Source of the DNA: CAZXCK01 sp964639225
GTDB taxonomy: Bacteria > Chloroflexota > Anaerolineae > Aggregatilineales > Phototrophicaceae
Direction of reading: 5' to 3'
DNA length: 26,261 bases
NCBI GenBank assembly: GCA_964639225.1
Contig: CAZXCK010000055.1
Span: 1 to 26,261, forward strand
This document shows positions 6,522 to 14,260 of the stretch, piece after piece. How positions within the stretch are numbered: the first letter of the stretch is position 1; every line of letters starts with the position of its first letter. A model generated the notes under the pieces. The model did no database searches. It saw nothing but the letters and a program-made list of their open reading frames with translations, and was not told the DNA's origin. A program made the translations under genes and the position numbers.

Positions 6522-8294
6522 TCAGGCGGATTCGATGCCTTCGCGCAGGGTCCTGATGCGTTTCTGGTACTGGTCGAAGCGGGTTTCCTGTTCGGCGTAA
6601 CGTCTGGCGAGTACTTCCAGCCGGCTGAAGATGGGCGTCAGCACCTGGTTGCCGTACTGGCTCAGGCGGCTGCGCTCGCGTCGGGTGAGGTCATCCAGGG
6701 CGCTGTGATAGGTCTCCATGAGACGGTCCACGCGCTCGTTGAACTCCTGACGGGCATTCCGCGAGATGCGCCGGTAATAGTGCAGGGCGGCCATGCTGCC
6801 GACCGCCGCCAGCGGCGCCGCGATCAGCAGGGCTGGCAGTGCCAGCGGTGCCGCCGTCGCACCAATCACTGGCCCAGGGGTGCCCACAGTGGCCAACAGC
6901 GCCGCCACCAGCCCGCCAACGCTGGCCAGCGCGCTCCAGGTGAAACCGCTCATATTGGCCTGGAAGTCCTGGCGAATCTCATCGACCAGCCTGCCGCTGG
7001 AATACGACTTCAGCTCGGCCTCGGCGATGCGAATGGCTTCTTCAAGGCTTTCGCGCTGCTCGGAGTAGAGGTTGGCGTCCATATTGCCGAACTCCTGATC
7101 CAGCAGGTCGCGCAGTTGGTTGAGCCGGTCGATGACGCTGCGCCAGTAGACGCGGCTCTGATCGACGACGGCGTTGATATAACCGCCGCTGGCCTCGGTG
7201 ATGTCGCGCATGGCGCGCCCGATGACCACGTCCTGAAATTCGGCGTGCAGTTTTTCCCGGCTGGGGCTGCGGCCCAGCTTGCGCAGCGACAGGTTGACGT
7301 TGATGAAGTTCAGGCCGCGCGTGCGCATGGCCTCGAACACGCGGTCCACTTCGGCCCGCGCCTCGGTGAGCTGCGCGTCCAGGCCCAGCGACTGCTCCTC
7401 AAGTTCCTGCTGCACCTCGCGGACGCGGCTGGTGTCGGCTTTGACGAGCTTCGCCTTCCCTCGAATGATGTCGTGATACTTATCGGTAATGCGCGCCGCC
7501 GTGTTCAACTGAGCCAGCAGTTTCTGCTTGGCTGGTGACGCCTCGGCGAACACCCCGCGCAGATGGGCGCGTACCGCGTCGATGCCGCCGCCCAGCCCCT
7601 GACCGGACTCTTGCTGCGCCTCTTTGGCCGAAACCATAAACAGCAGTGGCTGAATGCCCAGCAGATTCTTGACCTGCTGTTCGATGAAACGCCGCACCTG
7701 CGTCTGTTCGGCTGGTTCCAGCAGGTCGATCTGGTTGACGACCAGGATCACCTTTTTGCCGAAGTCCTTCGCCATTTCCAGATAGATGCGCTCAGTCTCG
7801 GCGAAGGCGCGTTTGGCAGACAGCAGGAAGATTACCATGTCGCTGCGATGCAGGAAGGCTTTAGCTGTCTCCTCGTGCCGGCGAAAGATGGAGCCGGTGC
7901 CTGGCGTATCGACGATGGCGACACCTTCGGCGCCGGTGTTGGGGTGGCCCCACTCGCGCAAACTGTCGTCGCGCATGATGGGCTTGCGCACGGGGGTCTC
8001 GCTGTAGCGCACCACTTCGATCACCTCGGTGGTCGGTGTGATGCCAGTCGGCAGCAGATTCTCACCGATAAGCGCGTTGATGAACGACGATTTACCGGCG
8101 TTAAACTCGCCGATGATGACCACCAGGAAAAACATCTCCTGCAGGTCGCGGACCATCTCCATCAGGCGGCCCTGATCTTCCTGGCTGGCCTCGCTCATTT
8201 CGACCAGCGTCTGGGCGATGTCGGCCAGCAGGTCAATCTCGGATTCGCGCAGCGCCGCCAGCGTCCCGTGCAGGACGTTTGTCACCTCCGCCAT
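6522..8294 (-). CDS. Dynamin-like GTPase, second gene of a tandem pair
   Basis: A 590-residue bacterial dynamin-like protein. The GTPase signatures are P-loop GEFNAGKSS (62-70), G2 PTT (87-89), G3 DTPG (129-132) and G4 NQID (187-190). A long predicted helical stalk with coiled-coil character occupies about 250-450. A hydrophobic, glycine/alanine-rich hairpin at about 452-506 probably serves as a membrane-inserting paddle. The basic helical C-terminus (RRISRNARQEFNERVDRLMETY onward) returns to the stalk. Bacterial dynamins bind and tubulate or fuse membranes on GTP binding, and some act in stress or phage tolerance. The gene begins 3 bases after the stop of the upstream GTPase gene and ends at a strong terminator, so the two are co-transcribed and the proteins likely form a hetero-oligomer. 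Confidence 0.88.
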   Translation of the reverse strand: MAEVTNVLHGTLAALRESEIDLLADIAQTLVEMSEASQEDQGRLMEMVRDLQEMFFLVVIIGEFNAGKSSFINALIGENLLPTGITPTTEVIEVVRYSETPVRKPIMRDDSLREWGHPNTGAEGVAIVDTPGTGSIFRRHEETAKAFLHRSDMVIFLLSAKRAFAETERIYLEMAKDFGKKVILVVNQIDLLEPAEQTQVRRFIEQQVKNLLGIQPLLFMVSAKEAQQESGQGLGGGIDAVRAHLRGVFAEASPAKQKLLAQLNTAARITDKYHDIIRGKAKLVKADTSRVREVQQELEEQSLGLDAQLTEARAEVDRVFEAMRTRGLNFINVNLSLRKLGRSPSREKLHAEFQDVVIGRAMRDITEASGGYINAVVDQSRVYWRSVIDRLNQLRDLLDQEFGNMDANLYSEQRESLEEAIRIAEAELKSYSSGRLVDEIRQDFQANMSGFTWSALASVGGLVAALLATVGTPGPVIGATAAPLALPALLIAAPLAAVGSMAALHYYRRISRNARQEFNERVDRLMETYHSALDDLTRRERSRLSQYGNQVLTPIFSRLEVLARRYAEQETRFDQYQKRIRTLREGIESA

Positions 8295-8297
8295 GTT

Positions 8298-10151
8298 TTA
8301 TCCTCGCATTCCCAGCGTCTTCTTCTTCGACATGCGCGACAGCTCACTTTCGATGCTCACCATCTCCTGGTCGATCTCCTGCAATCTGGCGAGCTGTTCG
8401 GTCTGGATTTGTGTCTGCGCTTCCACCAGGCGCGTCAGCGGCGCGACGACGTCGCGGCGCAGGCGCATACCGTAGTCGATCTGCTTATCCGCCGCGCGCG
8501 TCATCACGTCGATGTAACGCGATTGCAGTCGCAGCAGGCGGTTGGTGTGGCCGGTCTCCAGTGCGCGCCCGACTATCGGCATTATCAGCAGGCCCGTTAT
8601 ACCCAGCAGCAGCAGAAAGATCAGCACACCGAACGAGATCGGCTCGCTAAAATCGAGCAGGCCACCCACCAGAATAACCACAATCACAAACAGCACCAGC
8701 AGTTCCCAGATGGCCAGGCTGAACCACACGTTACGGAACTTCTGGTCCAGCGTCTCCACTTCCACCTCGCGCGCCTCGCCCTCGATGATTTCCAGTTCCG
8801 GGCGGACGTTTTGCAACGCGGTTCGGTCGTATTTGATCGGCGGCTGAATGTCGCCGATGACCTTGCTGCGGATGAGGGGTGGCAGCGCCCTGATCTCTGT
8901 CTGAGCGTAACGCACCAGATCGTCGATGTCCTGCAGGTCTTTGCCTTCCAGACGCGGGCCGAGTTTGTCGGCCACGTTAGGTAGCTGGTTGATCGGTTCG
9001 AAGGCTTTGAAACGGGCGAAAGCCAGCCGGGCATACGACTGCCGGTCGCTGCGCCGGAACAGCCGCGACAGCCCGGTGAGGTCGAAAATACCGCGCCCCA
9101 GCAGGTCGAGTACCCGCGAGAGCTGGAACACATCGCGGATGGCCGCGCCGGAGCGCCGCGTCGCCTCGGTGAACTTGAGCGCGATTTCCTCGTTCAGTTC
9201 GCGGACGATTTTATCCTGCTCACGTTTGTAGGCGGCGAGCTGCTGCTCGACGTTGTCGCTGATGCTCTGGTATTTGTCCAGCACAGCCTGGTTCGCCTTG
9301 ACCGCTTCCAGCGCGACGCCGTGTACGTTCTGGCTGATGAGCAGCGGGGTCTGTAATTTCTGGCGCATGCGGTCCACATCGCCCAGTTGATCGTCGATGT
9401 AATCCTCGATCTGGAACAGGCCGCTTTCCAGCCACAGCGCCTCGTCGAACGGTTCGGCGCGACGGGCGGCCAGCCCCAGTTTCGCCGAAACCAGCCACAC
9501 TTCCGGCTTGAATTTGAGCAGGTCCTGGCTTTGCTCCAGCACGTAATTACGGACCGTCTCGGCCTCTTCTTCGCTGAGCAGGTCGGCCTGATTGATGAGG
9601 ATAATCACCTTTTTGCCATACTGCCGCAGATGCTGAATGTATTCCAGGTTGCGCTGGGTCATGGCCTGTGTCGCCAGCATGACCAGCATCACCACATCGC
9701 TGCGATGTAAAAAGCCGCGCGTGAGCGCTTCGTGCTGCTGGAACACGGATTCCAGGCCGGGCGTATCGACGAAGCTGACTTTTTCCAGCATGGGTGCCGG
9801 GCAGAATACTGTCTCCACCGCGCCGCCGGAATCCATGCGCTGGATGTCCTCGCCCCAGCGCAGGATGCTGATGCGGTCGGTGGTGGGGACCGGCCCCACC
9901 GCCAGCAGATCGTCATCGCTGACCAGCGCGTTAATCAGGCTGGATTTACCAGAACTGAACGGCCCCACGAATACCATAAGAAAGGGGTGATCGGCGTGGA
10001 ACAGCGCATCGCGCACCTGGGCGACCTTGTCCTCGCCGATGGTGTCGATCTTCGGCAGCAGCTCCAGCAGCCGTGTAATCAGTTCATATTCTCGGCGGCG
10101 GATCGTCTCATACGTCACCGCCAGACGGCTTTCGTTATTCTCGACAGTCAC
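8298..10151 (-). CDS. Dynamin-like GTPase, first gene of a tandem pair
   Basis: A 617-residue dynamin-family GTPase with the same architecture as its neighbour but divergent sequence. It has P-loop GPFSSGKSS (63-71), G2 PTTD (89-92), G3 DTPG (129-132) and G4 NQAD (187-190). The motifs fall at the same residue numbers as in the adjacent gene, which suggests an ancient duplication. A helical stalk follows, then two true-looking transmembrane helices at about 477-498 and 506-527, and a helical C-terminal tail with a basic end. It therefore appears permanently membrane anchored, whereas the partner has a shorter amphipathic paddle. The start is GTG at 10151, with AGGTGA just upstream. It is divergent from rpmH. 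The exact membrane process served is unknown. Confidence 0.88.
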   Translation of the reverse strand: MTVENNESRLAVTYETIRRREYELITRLLELLPKIDTIGEDKVAQVRDALFHADHPFLMVFVGPFSSGKSSLINALVSDDDLLAVGPVPTTDRISILRWGEDIQRMDSGGAVETVFCPAPMLEKVSFVDTPGLESVFQQHEALTRGFLHRSDVVMLVMLATQAMTQRNLEYIQHLRQYGKKVIILINQADLLSEEEAETVRNYVLEQSQDLLKFKPEVWLVSAKLGLAARRAEPFDEALWLESGLFQIEDYIDDQLGDVDRMRQKLQTPLLISQNVHGVALEAVKANQAVLDKYQSISDNVEQQLAAYKREQDKIVRELNEEIALKFTEATRRSGAAIRDVFQLSRVLDLLGRGIFDLTGLSRLFRRSDRQSYARLAFARFKAFEPINQLPNVADKLGPRLEGKDLQDIDDLVRYAQTEIRALPPLIRSKVIGDIQPPIKYDRTALQNVRPELEIIEGEAREVEVETLDQKFRNVWFSLAIWELLVLFVIVVILVGGLLDFSEPISFGVLIFLLLLGITGLLIMPIVGRALETGHTNRLLRLQSRYIDVMTRAADKQIDYGMRLRRDVVAPLTRLVEAQTQIQTEQLARLQEIDQEMVSIESELSRMSKKKTLGMRG

Positions 10152-10193
10152 CAGTCACCTGCCTCGTCATATGGGCGGTTTTTAGAGGTATAC

Positions 10194-10222
10194 AGCATAA
10201 CCCGCCTTCATGGCCAATACAA
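10194..10222 (-). promoter_or_regulatory. Candidate promoter of the dynamin-like operon
   Basis: On the minus strand TTGTAT (10217-10222) and TATGCT (10194-10199) are 17 bp apart, which would start transcription near 10187, about 36 bases before the GTG start. Both hexamers are moderate matches to the housekeeping consensus. Confidence 0.35.
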
Positions 10223-10279
10223 TATGCGACTTGCCACCGGCAGCTTCTTCTGATTATGCGCCCCTGGCTTAACGTCCCC

Positions 10280-10308
10280 TAGACTGTCAATTTCTTGTCA
10301 GTTATACT
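10280..10308 (+). promoter_or_regulatory. Promoter of the rpmH-rnpA cluster
   Basis: TAGACT (10280-10285) and TATACT (10303-10308) are separated by 17 bp. The predicted transcript start near 10315 gives a leader of about 43 bases before rpmH. GAGGG at 10344-10348 is the rpmH ribosome binding site. No DnaA boxes were seen nearby, so there is no sign of an origin here. Confidence 0.55.
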
Positions 10309-10357
10309 TCAGCGCAGATCGTCGGATTTTTATCGTAGTGCGCGAGGGTAGCCTACT

Positions 10358-10537
10358 ATGTCCACAAAAAGAACGTACCAGCCCAAGATTCGCCGCCGTG
10401 CCCGCGTGCATGGTTTCCGTTCGCGGATGCAGACTCGTGGTGGTCGCCGGGTGGTGAAGGCGCGCCGCGCGCGTGGCCGGCATTCGCTGGCCGTGTCGCC
10501 GCCGCACGTCAAGAAGGTGAACTGGAACGCCAGATAA
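10358..10537 (+). CDS. rpmH: 50S ribosomal protein L34 with C-terminal extension
   Basis: A 59-residue, highly basic ribosomal protein of the large subunit. The core STKRTYQPKIRRRARVHGFR then SRMQTRGGRRVVKARRARGR is the L34 signature (KRTYQP, HGFRxRM, RRRxKGR). L34 normally ends soon after the KGRxxL segment at about 44-47 residues. Here the frame continues for about 13 more residues, to PPHVKKVNWNAR, before TAA. The ATG at 10358 has GAGGG 9 bases upstream. It is the first gene of the classical rpmH-rnpA-yidD-yidC-jag arrangement, 47 bases before rnpA. The extension is in frame and the DNA is unambiguous, but it could be lineage-specific or the result of a shifted stop codon. Confidence 0.95.
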   Translation: MSTKRTYQPKIRRRARVHGFRSRMQTRGGRRVVKARRARGRHSLAVSPPHVKKVNWNAR

Positions 10538-10584
10538 TCTGGCACGGGGCAGCATCCAGATGGCCCGGTCCGAAGGAACTGCCC

Positions 10585-10947
10585 GTGACTATGAAGCACG
10601 CTTTCAGGCTGCGCCAGGCCAGCGATTTCAAACGGCTGAGACAGGAAGGCCAGACTTTCCGCCATCCGTTTCTGATCCTGAGCCTGGCCGCCAACACTTT
10701 GGGCCACAATCGTTATGGGTTTATCACCGGGCGGCGCATTGGCAAGGCTGTCGTCAGGAATCGGGTTCGACGCCGGCTGCGCGAGGCGGTTCGCCACTTT
10801 CATCCGCAGCTCGCTCCGGGTTATGATATGGTGATTGTCGCCCGCCCGCAGATTGTCTGCCAACCCTACACAGCCATCCAACTGGCGCTGTCTCAGACCC
10901 TGGACAGAGCCGGTTTGTTAGTCAACAAGGACAAGCCGCAACCATGA
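10585..10947 (+). CDS. rnpA: Ribonuclease P protein component
   Basis: A 120-residue basic protein subunit of RNase P, which assists the catalytic RNA in removing 5' leaders from pre-tRNAs. Family marks are the N-terminal HAFRLRQASDFKRLRQEG, the FITGRRIGKAVVRNRVRRRLREAVR segment holding the RNR motif that contacts P RNA, and the downstream GYDMVIVARP strand. A GTG at 10585 with AAGGA 7 bases upstream is preferred over the ATG at 10591. The last four bases overlap the yidD start (ATGA), indicating translational coupling. Confidence 0.95.
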   Translation: MTMKHAFRLRQASDFKRLRQEGQTFRHPFLILSLAANTLGHNRYGFITGRRIGKAVVRNRVRRRLREAVRHFHPQLAPGYDMVIVARPQIVCQPYTAIQLALSQTLDRAGLLVNKDKPQP

Positions 10948-11168
10948 AATGGCTGGCACTAAGCCTGATACGGTTTTACAAGCGGTTTATCTCCCCGCTG
11001 TTACCCAGCTCATGTCGTTTCTACCCGACCTGTTCGCAGTATACCTACGAAGCCATCGAAACTTACGGCGTGATACGCGGGACATGGCTGGGGATTCGCC
11101 GCATCTCGCGCTGTCACCCATTTAATCCGGGTGGCTATGACCCCGTACCCCCGAAGAAGGAGCAGTAG
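10944..11168 (+). CDS. yidD: Membrane protein insertion efficiency factor YidD
   Basis: A 74-residue member of the YidD (DUF37) family. Visible features are the N-terminal amphipathic helix with LIRFYKRFISPLLPSSCRFYPTCSQY, which carries the conserved cysteines, and the C-terminal SRCHPFNPGGYDPVP motif. YidD associates with the inner membrane and helps YidC-dependent protein insertion. It starts at an ATG overlapping the rnpA stop codon by four bases and is followed immediately by the PQQ lipoprotein gene. Confidence 0.96.
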   Translation: MKWLALSLIRFYKRFISPLLPSSCRFYPTCSQYTYEAIETYGVIRGTWLGIRRISRCHPFNPGGYDPVPPKKEQ

Positions 11169-12335
11169 TTGTTGAATCGGCTTAGATTTCCGAAATTCTC
11201 GCGTTTGCCGGTGGCGCTGCTGGCGCTGGTTTTGCTGATCACCGGCTGCACTGGTGCCCGCATCGGCGTAAGCTGGGCGGACCTGGAACTCATCGAGGAT
11301 CGTAACATCCTCGTCTCGTACAACGATTTTATGGTGCTCATCGACCCAACCAATGGCGTACCGGTGCAGCTTCGCGGCCCCGATGGCCAGATTCGCACCG
11401 ATGAGCAGGGCAACCCGCGCCGCTGGGAGATCAGCGGGGGTGATACCAGTTCGCAGTTCTTCACCACACCCATCTGGCTGAGTGAGGAACGGCTGCTGGT
11501 GGTAGACTACAACCGCAAGCTCATGCACATCAACTTCCCCAACGCCCGCATCGAAAATCCGGCAGTCAGCGATCTGCCGGGGCAGGTTTTCGCCAATATG
11601 TCGCAGTTTGACGGGCGGGTATTTGTGCCGATCAGCGAGAAGAATGTGGTTGCCATCGACACGGACACCTACGAAACGCTGTGGGAATTCGAGACCGACC
11701 GGGGCGTATGGTCAGAGCCGGTGGTCGCCGATGATCTGGTGATTTTTACCAGTATCGACCAGTATATGTACGCCGTCGATGCTTTCAGCGGTGCCGAACG
11801 GTGGCGTCTTGACCTGGGCGGCGCGGTCGCTTCGGCCCCGCTGCTGGTTGAGGACCGTTTATTCATCGGCAGCTTCGCCCGGAAACTGTTTGAGGTGTCA
11901 CTGACCGGCCAGATCCTCAACGAATATGAAACCGAAAACTGGGTGTGGAGCACGCCGGTTCTGTTCGAGGGGCTGCTGTATGTAACCGACATGCAGGGTT
12001 TCGTTTACGCGCTGGACCCCGATAACGGTCTGGCTGAGGTGTGGAAGACCGATACCGGCGACGACAGCGGCATTCGCCCGCGTCCGCTGGTCACCGAGCA
12101 GTATGTCGTCGTCGGCACGCGCGCCGGGCAGGTGATCTGGCTGGACCGGCAGACGGGCGAAATTCTGTTCACGCAGTCGGTGGACGCGGAGATATTATCC
12201 GATATACTTCTGGTACAGCCCAGCGAGTCGCTGAATATTCCCGACCCGCTGGTTATCATCAGCACCGTGAAGAACGATAAGATTCTGGTGGCGTTCACAC
12301 TCGACGGCGCGCCGCGCTGGACTTACGGACGCTAG
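11169..12335 (+). CDS. PQQ-like beta-propeller lipoprotein (BamB-like fold)
   Basis: A 388-residue exported lipoprotein. The N-terminus has a basic stretch, a hydrophobic core (LPVALLALVLLITGC) and a lipobox with C27 as the lipidated residue. The mature part shows repeated beta-propeller blades with PQQ-repeat sequence such as VVAIDTDTYETLWEF, MYAVDAFSGAERWRLDLG and VYALDPDNGLAEVWKTDTG. Propellers of this type are usually protein-interaction scaffolds, as in BamB, or bind quinone cofactors in dehydrogenases. No catalytic dehydrogenase residues stand out. The start is TTG at 11169 (or 11172), one base after the yidD stop, with GAAGGAG at 11156-11162. Its position between yidD and yidC suggests a role in membrane protein or envelope assembly, but this is only inference from context. 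Confidence 0.82.
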   Translation: MLNRLRFPKFSRLPVALLALVLLITGCTGARIGVSWADLELIEDRNILVSYNDFMVLIDPTNGVPVQLRGPDGQIRTDEQGNPRRWEISGGDTSSQFFTTPIWLSEERLLVVDYNRKLMHINFPNARIENPAVSDLPGQVFANMSQFDGRVFVPISEKNVVAIDTDTYETLWEFETDRGVWSEPVVADDLVIFTSIDQYMYAVDAFSGAERWRLDLGGAVASAPLLVEDRLFIGSFARKLFEVSLTGQILNEYETENWVWSTPVLFEGLLYVTDMQGFVYALDPDNGLAEVWKTDTGDDSGIRPRPLVTEQYVVVGTRAGQVIWLDRQTGEILFTQSVDAEILSDILLVQPSESLNIPDPLVIISTVKNDKILVAFTLDGAPRWTYGR

Positions 12336-12359
12336 ACGGGCAGGGAGAGCAGTTCGCAT

Positions 12360-13337
12360 ATGTGGGATTTGATTGTCAACCCGTTCATCACGATCCTGAC
12401 GTTGTTTTACAGCCTGTTAGGCCAGAACATCGTCCTGGCGATTGCCGTGTTTACGGTGGTCATCCGCCTGCTGACATCGCCGCTGCTGCTGCAACAGCAG
12501 CGTTCCGCAGCGGCCATGAAAGAGGTTCAGCCCCGGCTGAAGAAAATTCAGGAGAAATACAAAAACGACCGCGAGAAACTGGCCCAGGAGCAGATGGCCC
12601 TCTACAAAGAGGCTGGTGTCAATCCGTTGGGCGGGTGTCTGCCGCTGTTTATCCAGCTTCCGATTCTGCTGGGGCTGTATCAGGCGATCATTAAAGGACT
12701 GGCGGGGACGCCATTCCAGTTGATTGACCTGTCCGGTCGTCTGATGATTCCCGGTCTGGATCATCTGGTGCCGCTGAACAACATGTGGCTCAATATGGAC
12801 CTGACGCTGGCACCCACCAGCAACCCTGCTTACGCGTTGTCGCTGCCGGTGCTGGTGGTGGTGACTACCTGGCTGCAATCCAAGCTGACCATGCCGACGA
12901 TGAGCATGGGCGATGCTGGTGGCGCAGCGGCCAGCATGACCCGCAGTATGACGACTATCATGCCGCTGATGTTTGGCTTCTTCTCGCTGTCGTTCTCGGT
13001 CGGTCTGTCGATTTACTTCGTGGTGTCGAATGTGGTGGGTATCATCCAGTACACGCTGATGGGTAAAGCGGAATGGGGCGCGTTGTTTAACAGACAGCCC
13101 GCAGCGGCCCCGGCAGGCGCGCCAGCCGTCGTGGAAGGCAAAGCCGCGCCGGTTCCATCCGGTGCCCGCGCCAAAAAGATGGCCGCCGAACCGTCGAACG
13201 CCACCGAGACCAGCGCCAGCGCCAACAATTCGAGCACGAAGGGGGCTGCCGCGTCCGGCAGCGGCGACGTCGTGCTGACGCCGCGCGCATCGCGGGGCAA
13301 ACCGCGTAAGATGCGCAAGCTGTCGAATAACACCTAG
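12360..13337 (+). CDS. yidC: Membrane protein insertase YidC/Oxa1 family
   Basis: A 325-residue insertase that catalyses Sec-independent and Sec-assisted insertion of proteins into the cytoplasmic membrane. It is the short form without a large periplasmic domain. The first helix ends in FTVVIRLLTSPL with the conserved groove arginine at R36, followed by the cytoplasmic coiled region MKEVQPRLKKIQEKYKNDREK, then KEAGVNPLGGCLPLFIQLPILLGLYQAI. Four further hydrophobic segments follow. The C-terminal 95 residues or so are a low-complexity Ala/Ser/Pro/Thr-rich tail ending in basic residues (RGKPRKMRKLSNN). Such tails bind ribosomes in some bacteria. The ATG lies after AGGGAG at 12342-12347. Confidence 0.95.
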   Translation: MWDLIVNPFITILTLFYSLLGQNIVLAIAVFTVVIRLLTSPLLLQQQRSAAAMKEVQPRLKKIQEKYKNDREKLAQEQMALYKEAGVNPLGGCLPLFIQLPILLGLYQAIIKGLAGTPFQLIDLSGRLMIPGLDHLVPLNNMWLNMDLTLAPTSNPAYALSLPVLVVVTTWLQSKLTMPTMSMGDAGGAAASMTRSMTTIMPLMFGFFSLSFSVGLSIYFVVSNVVGIIQYTLMGKAEWGALFNRQPAAAPAGAPAVVEGKAAPVPSGARAKKMAAEPSNATETSASANNSSTKGAAASGSGDVVLTPRASRGKPRKMRKLSNNT

Positions 13338-13379
13338 CCGATTCATCGCAGGTTTGCCGCATCGGTTAACGTACAGCAT

Positions 13380-13409
13380 TCAGGTTGTGCCCAGGCGGAC
13401 ACAACCTGA
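13380..13409 (+). other. Perfect 10-bp stem-loop between yidC and jag
   Basis: TCAGGTTGTG (13380-13389) pairs perfectly with CACAACCTGA (13400-13409) around a 10-base loop. No T-run follows, so it is not a typical intrinsic terminator. It sits about 50 bases before the jag start and could be an RNA processing, pausing or stability element within the operon. Confidence 0.5.
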
Positions 13410-13460
13410 TTCGATTATGCGATACGGTGATTCCTGCTCCTTTACTAAAGGATTTTGACG

Positions 13461-14255
13461 ATGGACACAAAAGATTACGTAGAAGCAACCGGAGACAACG
13501 TCGAAGCGGCTATTGCTGCCGGGTTGGAACAACTCGGCGTGGGGCCGAACGATGTGATGGTGGAAATCCTCGAAGAACCCAGCCGGGGTGTGTTTGGCAT
13601 CGGCGCGAAGCCAGCGCGCGTCCGCCTGAAGATGCTGCGTCCCAGCCCGCCGCCACCAGTCCAACCTGCCGAACCCGCTCCAGTACCGCCGGCCAGCGAA
13701 GCCAGCGTCGATTTCGATGACGTGGATGACGATGATGGCGACAGCGAGTTTGAGGCTATACAGGAAGCTGTCGATGAGGATGCGCTCGACGAGGACGCCC
13801 GCATCTCGCGCCAGGTGCTGATGGAGCTGCTGGAAAAGATGCGTATTCAGGGCGATGTCGTCGTGCGCCGTGCCGAACCGAGCCAGCCGGGCGAGAATGC
13901 GCCCTGGCTGCTGGATATTACCGGACCGGACATGAGCCTGCTCATCGGGCGGCGCGGCGAAACTCTCAACGCGCTGCAATACATCGCGCGGCTTATCACC
14001 AGCCGGCGTTTGCAGCGGCGGGCCAACATCATCGTCGATGCCGGTGGCTACAAGTCGCAGCGTTCGCAGCGGCTGCGCCAGCTCGCCAAACGCATGGCCG
14101 ACCAGGCGGTGCAGCAGTCGCGCACCATCTACCTGGAGCCGATGCCGCCCAACGAGCGCCGCATCATCCACCTGGCCCTGCGTGACCGTGACGATGTCGA
14201 GACGCGCAGCACCGGCGAAGGTGACACGCGCAAGGTCACCATCGTTCCCAAGTAG
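13461..14255 (+). CDS. jag: Jag/KhpB RNA-binding protein (Jag_N, KH and R3H domains)
   Basis: A 264-residue RNA-binding regulator of the Jag/KhpB/EloR family, known in firmicutes to act with KhpA in cell elongation and division. Domains in order: Jag_N (1-56) with the typical GLEQLGVGPNDVMVEILEEP and GVFGIGAKPARV, a linker rich first in proline then in aspartate/glutamate (about 60-115), a KH domain (about 118-195) with the IGRRG loop at 162-166, and an R3H domain (about 197-260) with R233-x3-H237 in ERRIIHLALRD. The ATG at 13461 has AAAGGA upstream and is chosen over an in-frame TTG at 13455. It is the last conserved gene of the rpmH cluster, and a kinase gene starts 5 bases after its stop. 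Confidence 0.94.
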   Translation: MDTKDYVEATGDNVEAAIAAGLEQLGVGPNDVMVEILEEPSRGVFGIGAKPARVRLKMLRPSPPPPVQPAEPAPVPPASEASVDFDDVDDDDGDSEFEAIQEAVDEDALDEDARISRQVLMELLEKMRIQGDVVVRRAEPSQPGENAPWLLDITGPDMSLLIGRRGETLNALQYIARLITSRRLQRRANIIVDAGGYKSQRSQRLRQLAKRMADQAVQQSRTIYLEPMPPNERRIIHLALRDRDDVETRSTGEGDTRKVTIVPK

Positions 14256-14260
14256 CCAGC

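Noticed and set aside
7563..8984. A 473-codon plus-strand open frame over the junction of the two dynamin-like genes.
   Set aside because: It is antisense to conserved GTPase motifs and itself shows no domain. It is a shadow of GC-rich coding sequence.
6522..10151. The dynamin pair considered as part of a defence island.
   Set aside because: The neighbours are housekeeping genes and no nucleases, toxins or mobile elements are adjacent. A defence role is possible for some bacterial dynamins but is not supported here by context.
10152..10357. Possible chromosomal origin next to rpmH, because dnaA-rpmH-rnpA is a common origin-proximal arrangement.
   Set aside because: No TTATCCACA-like DnaA boxes, no AT-rich unwinding stretch and no dnaA gene were seen in the interval.
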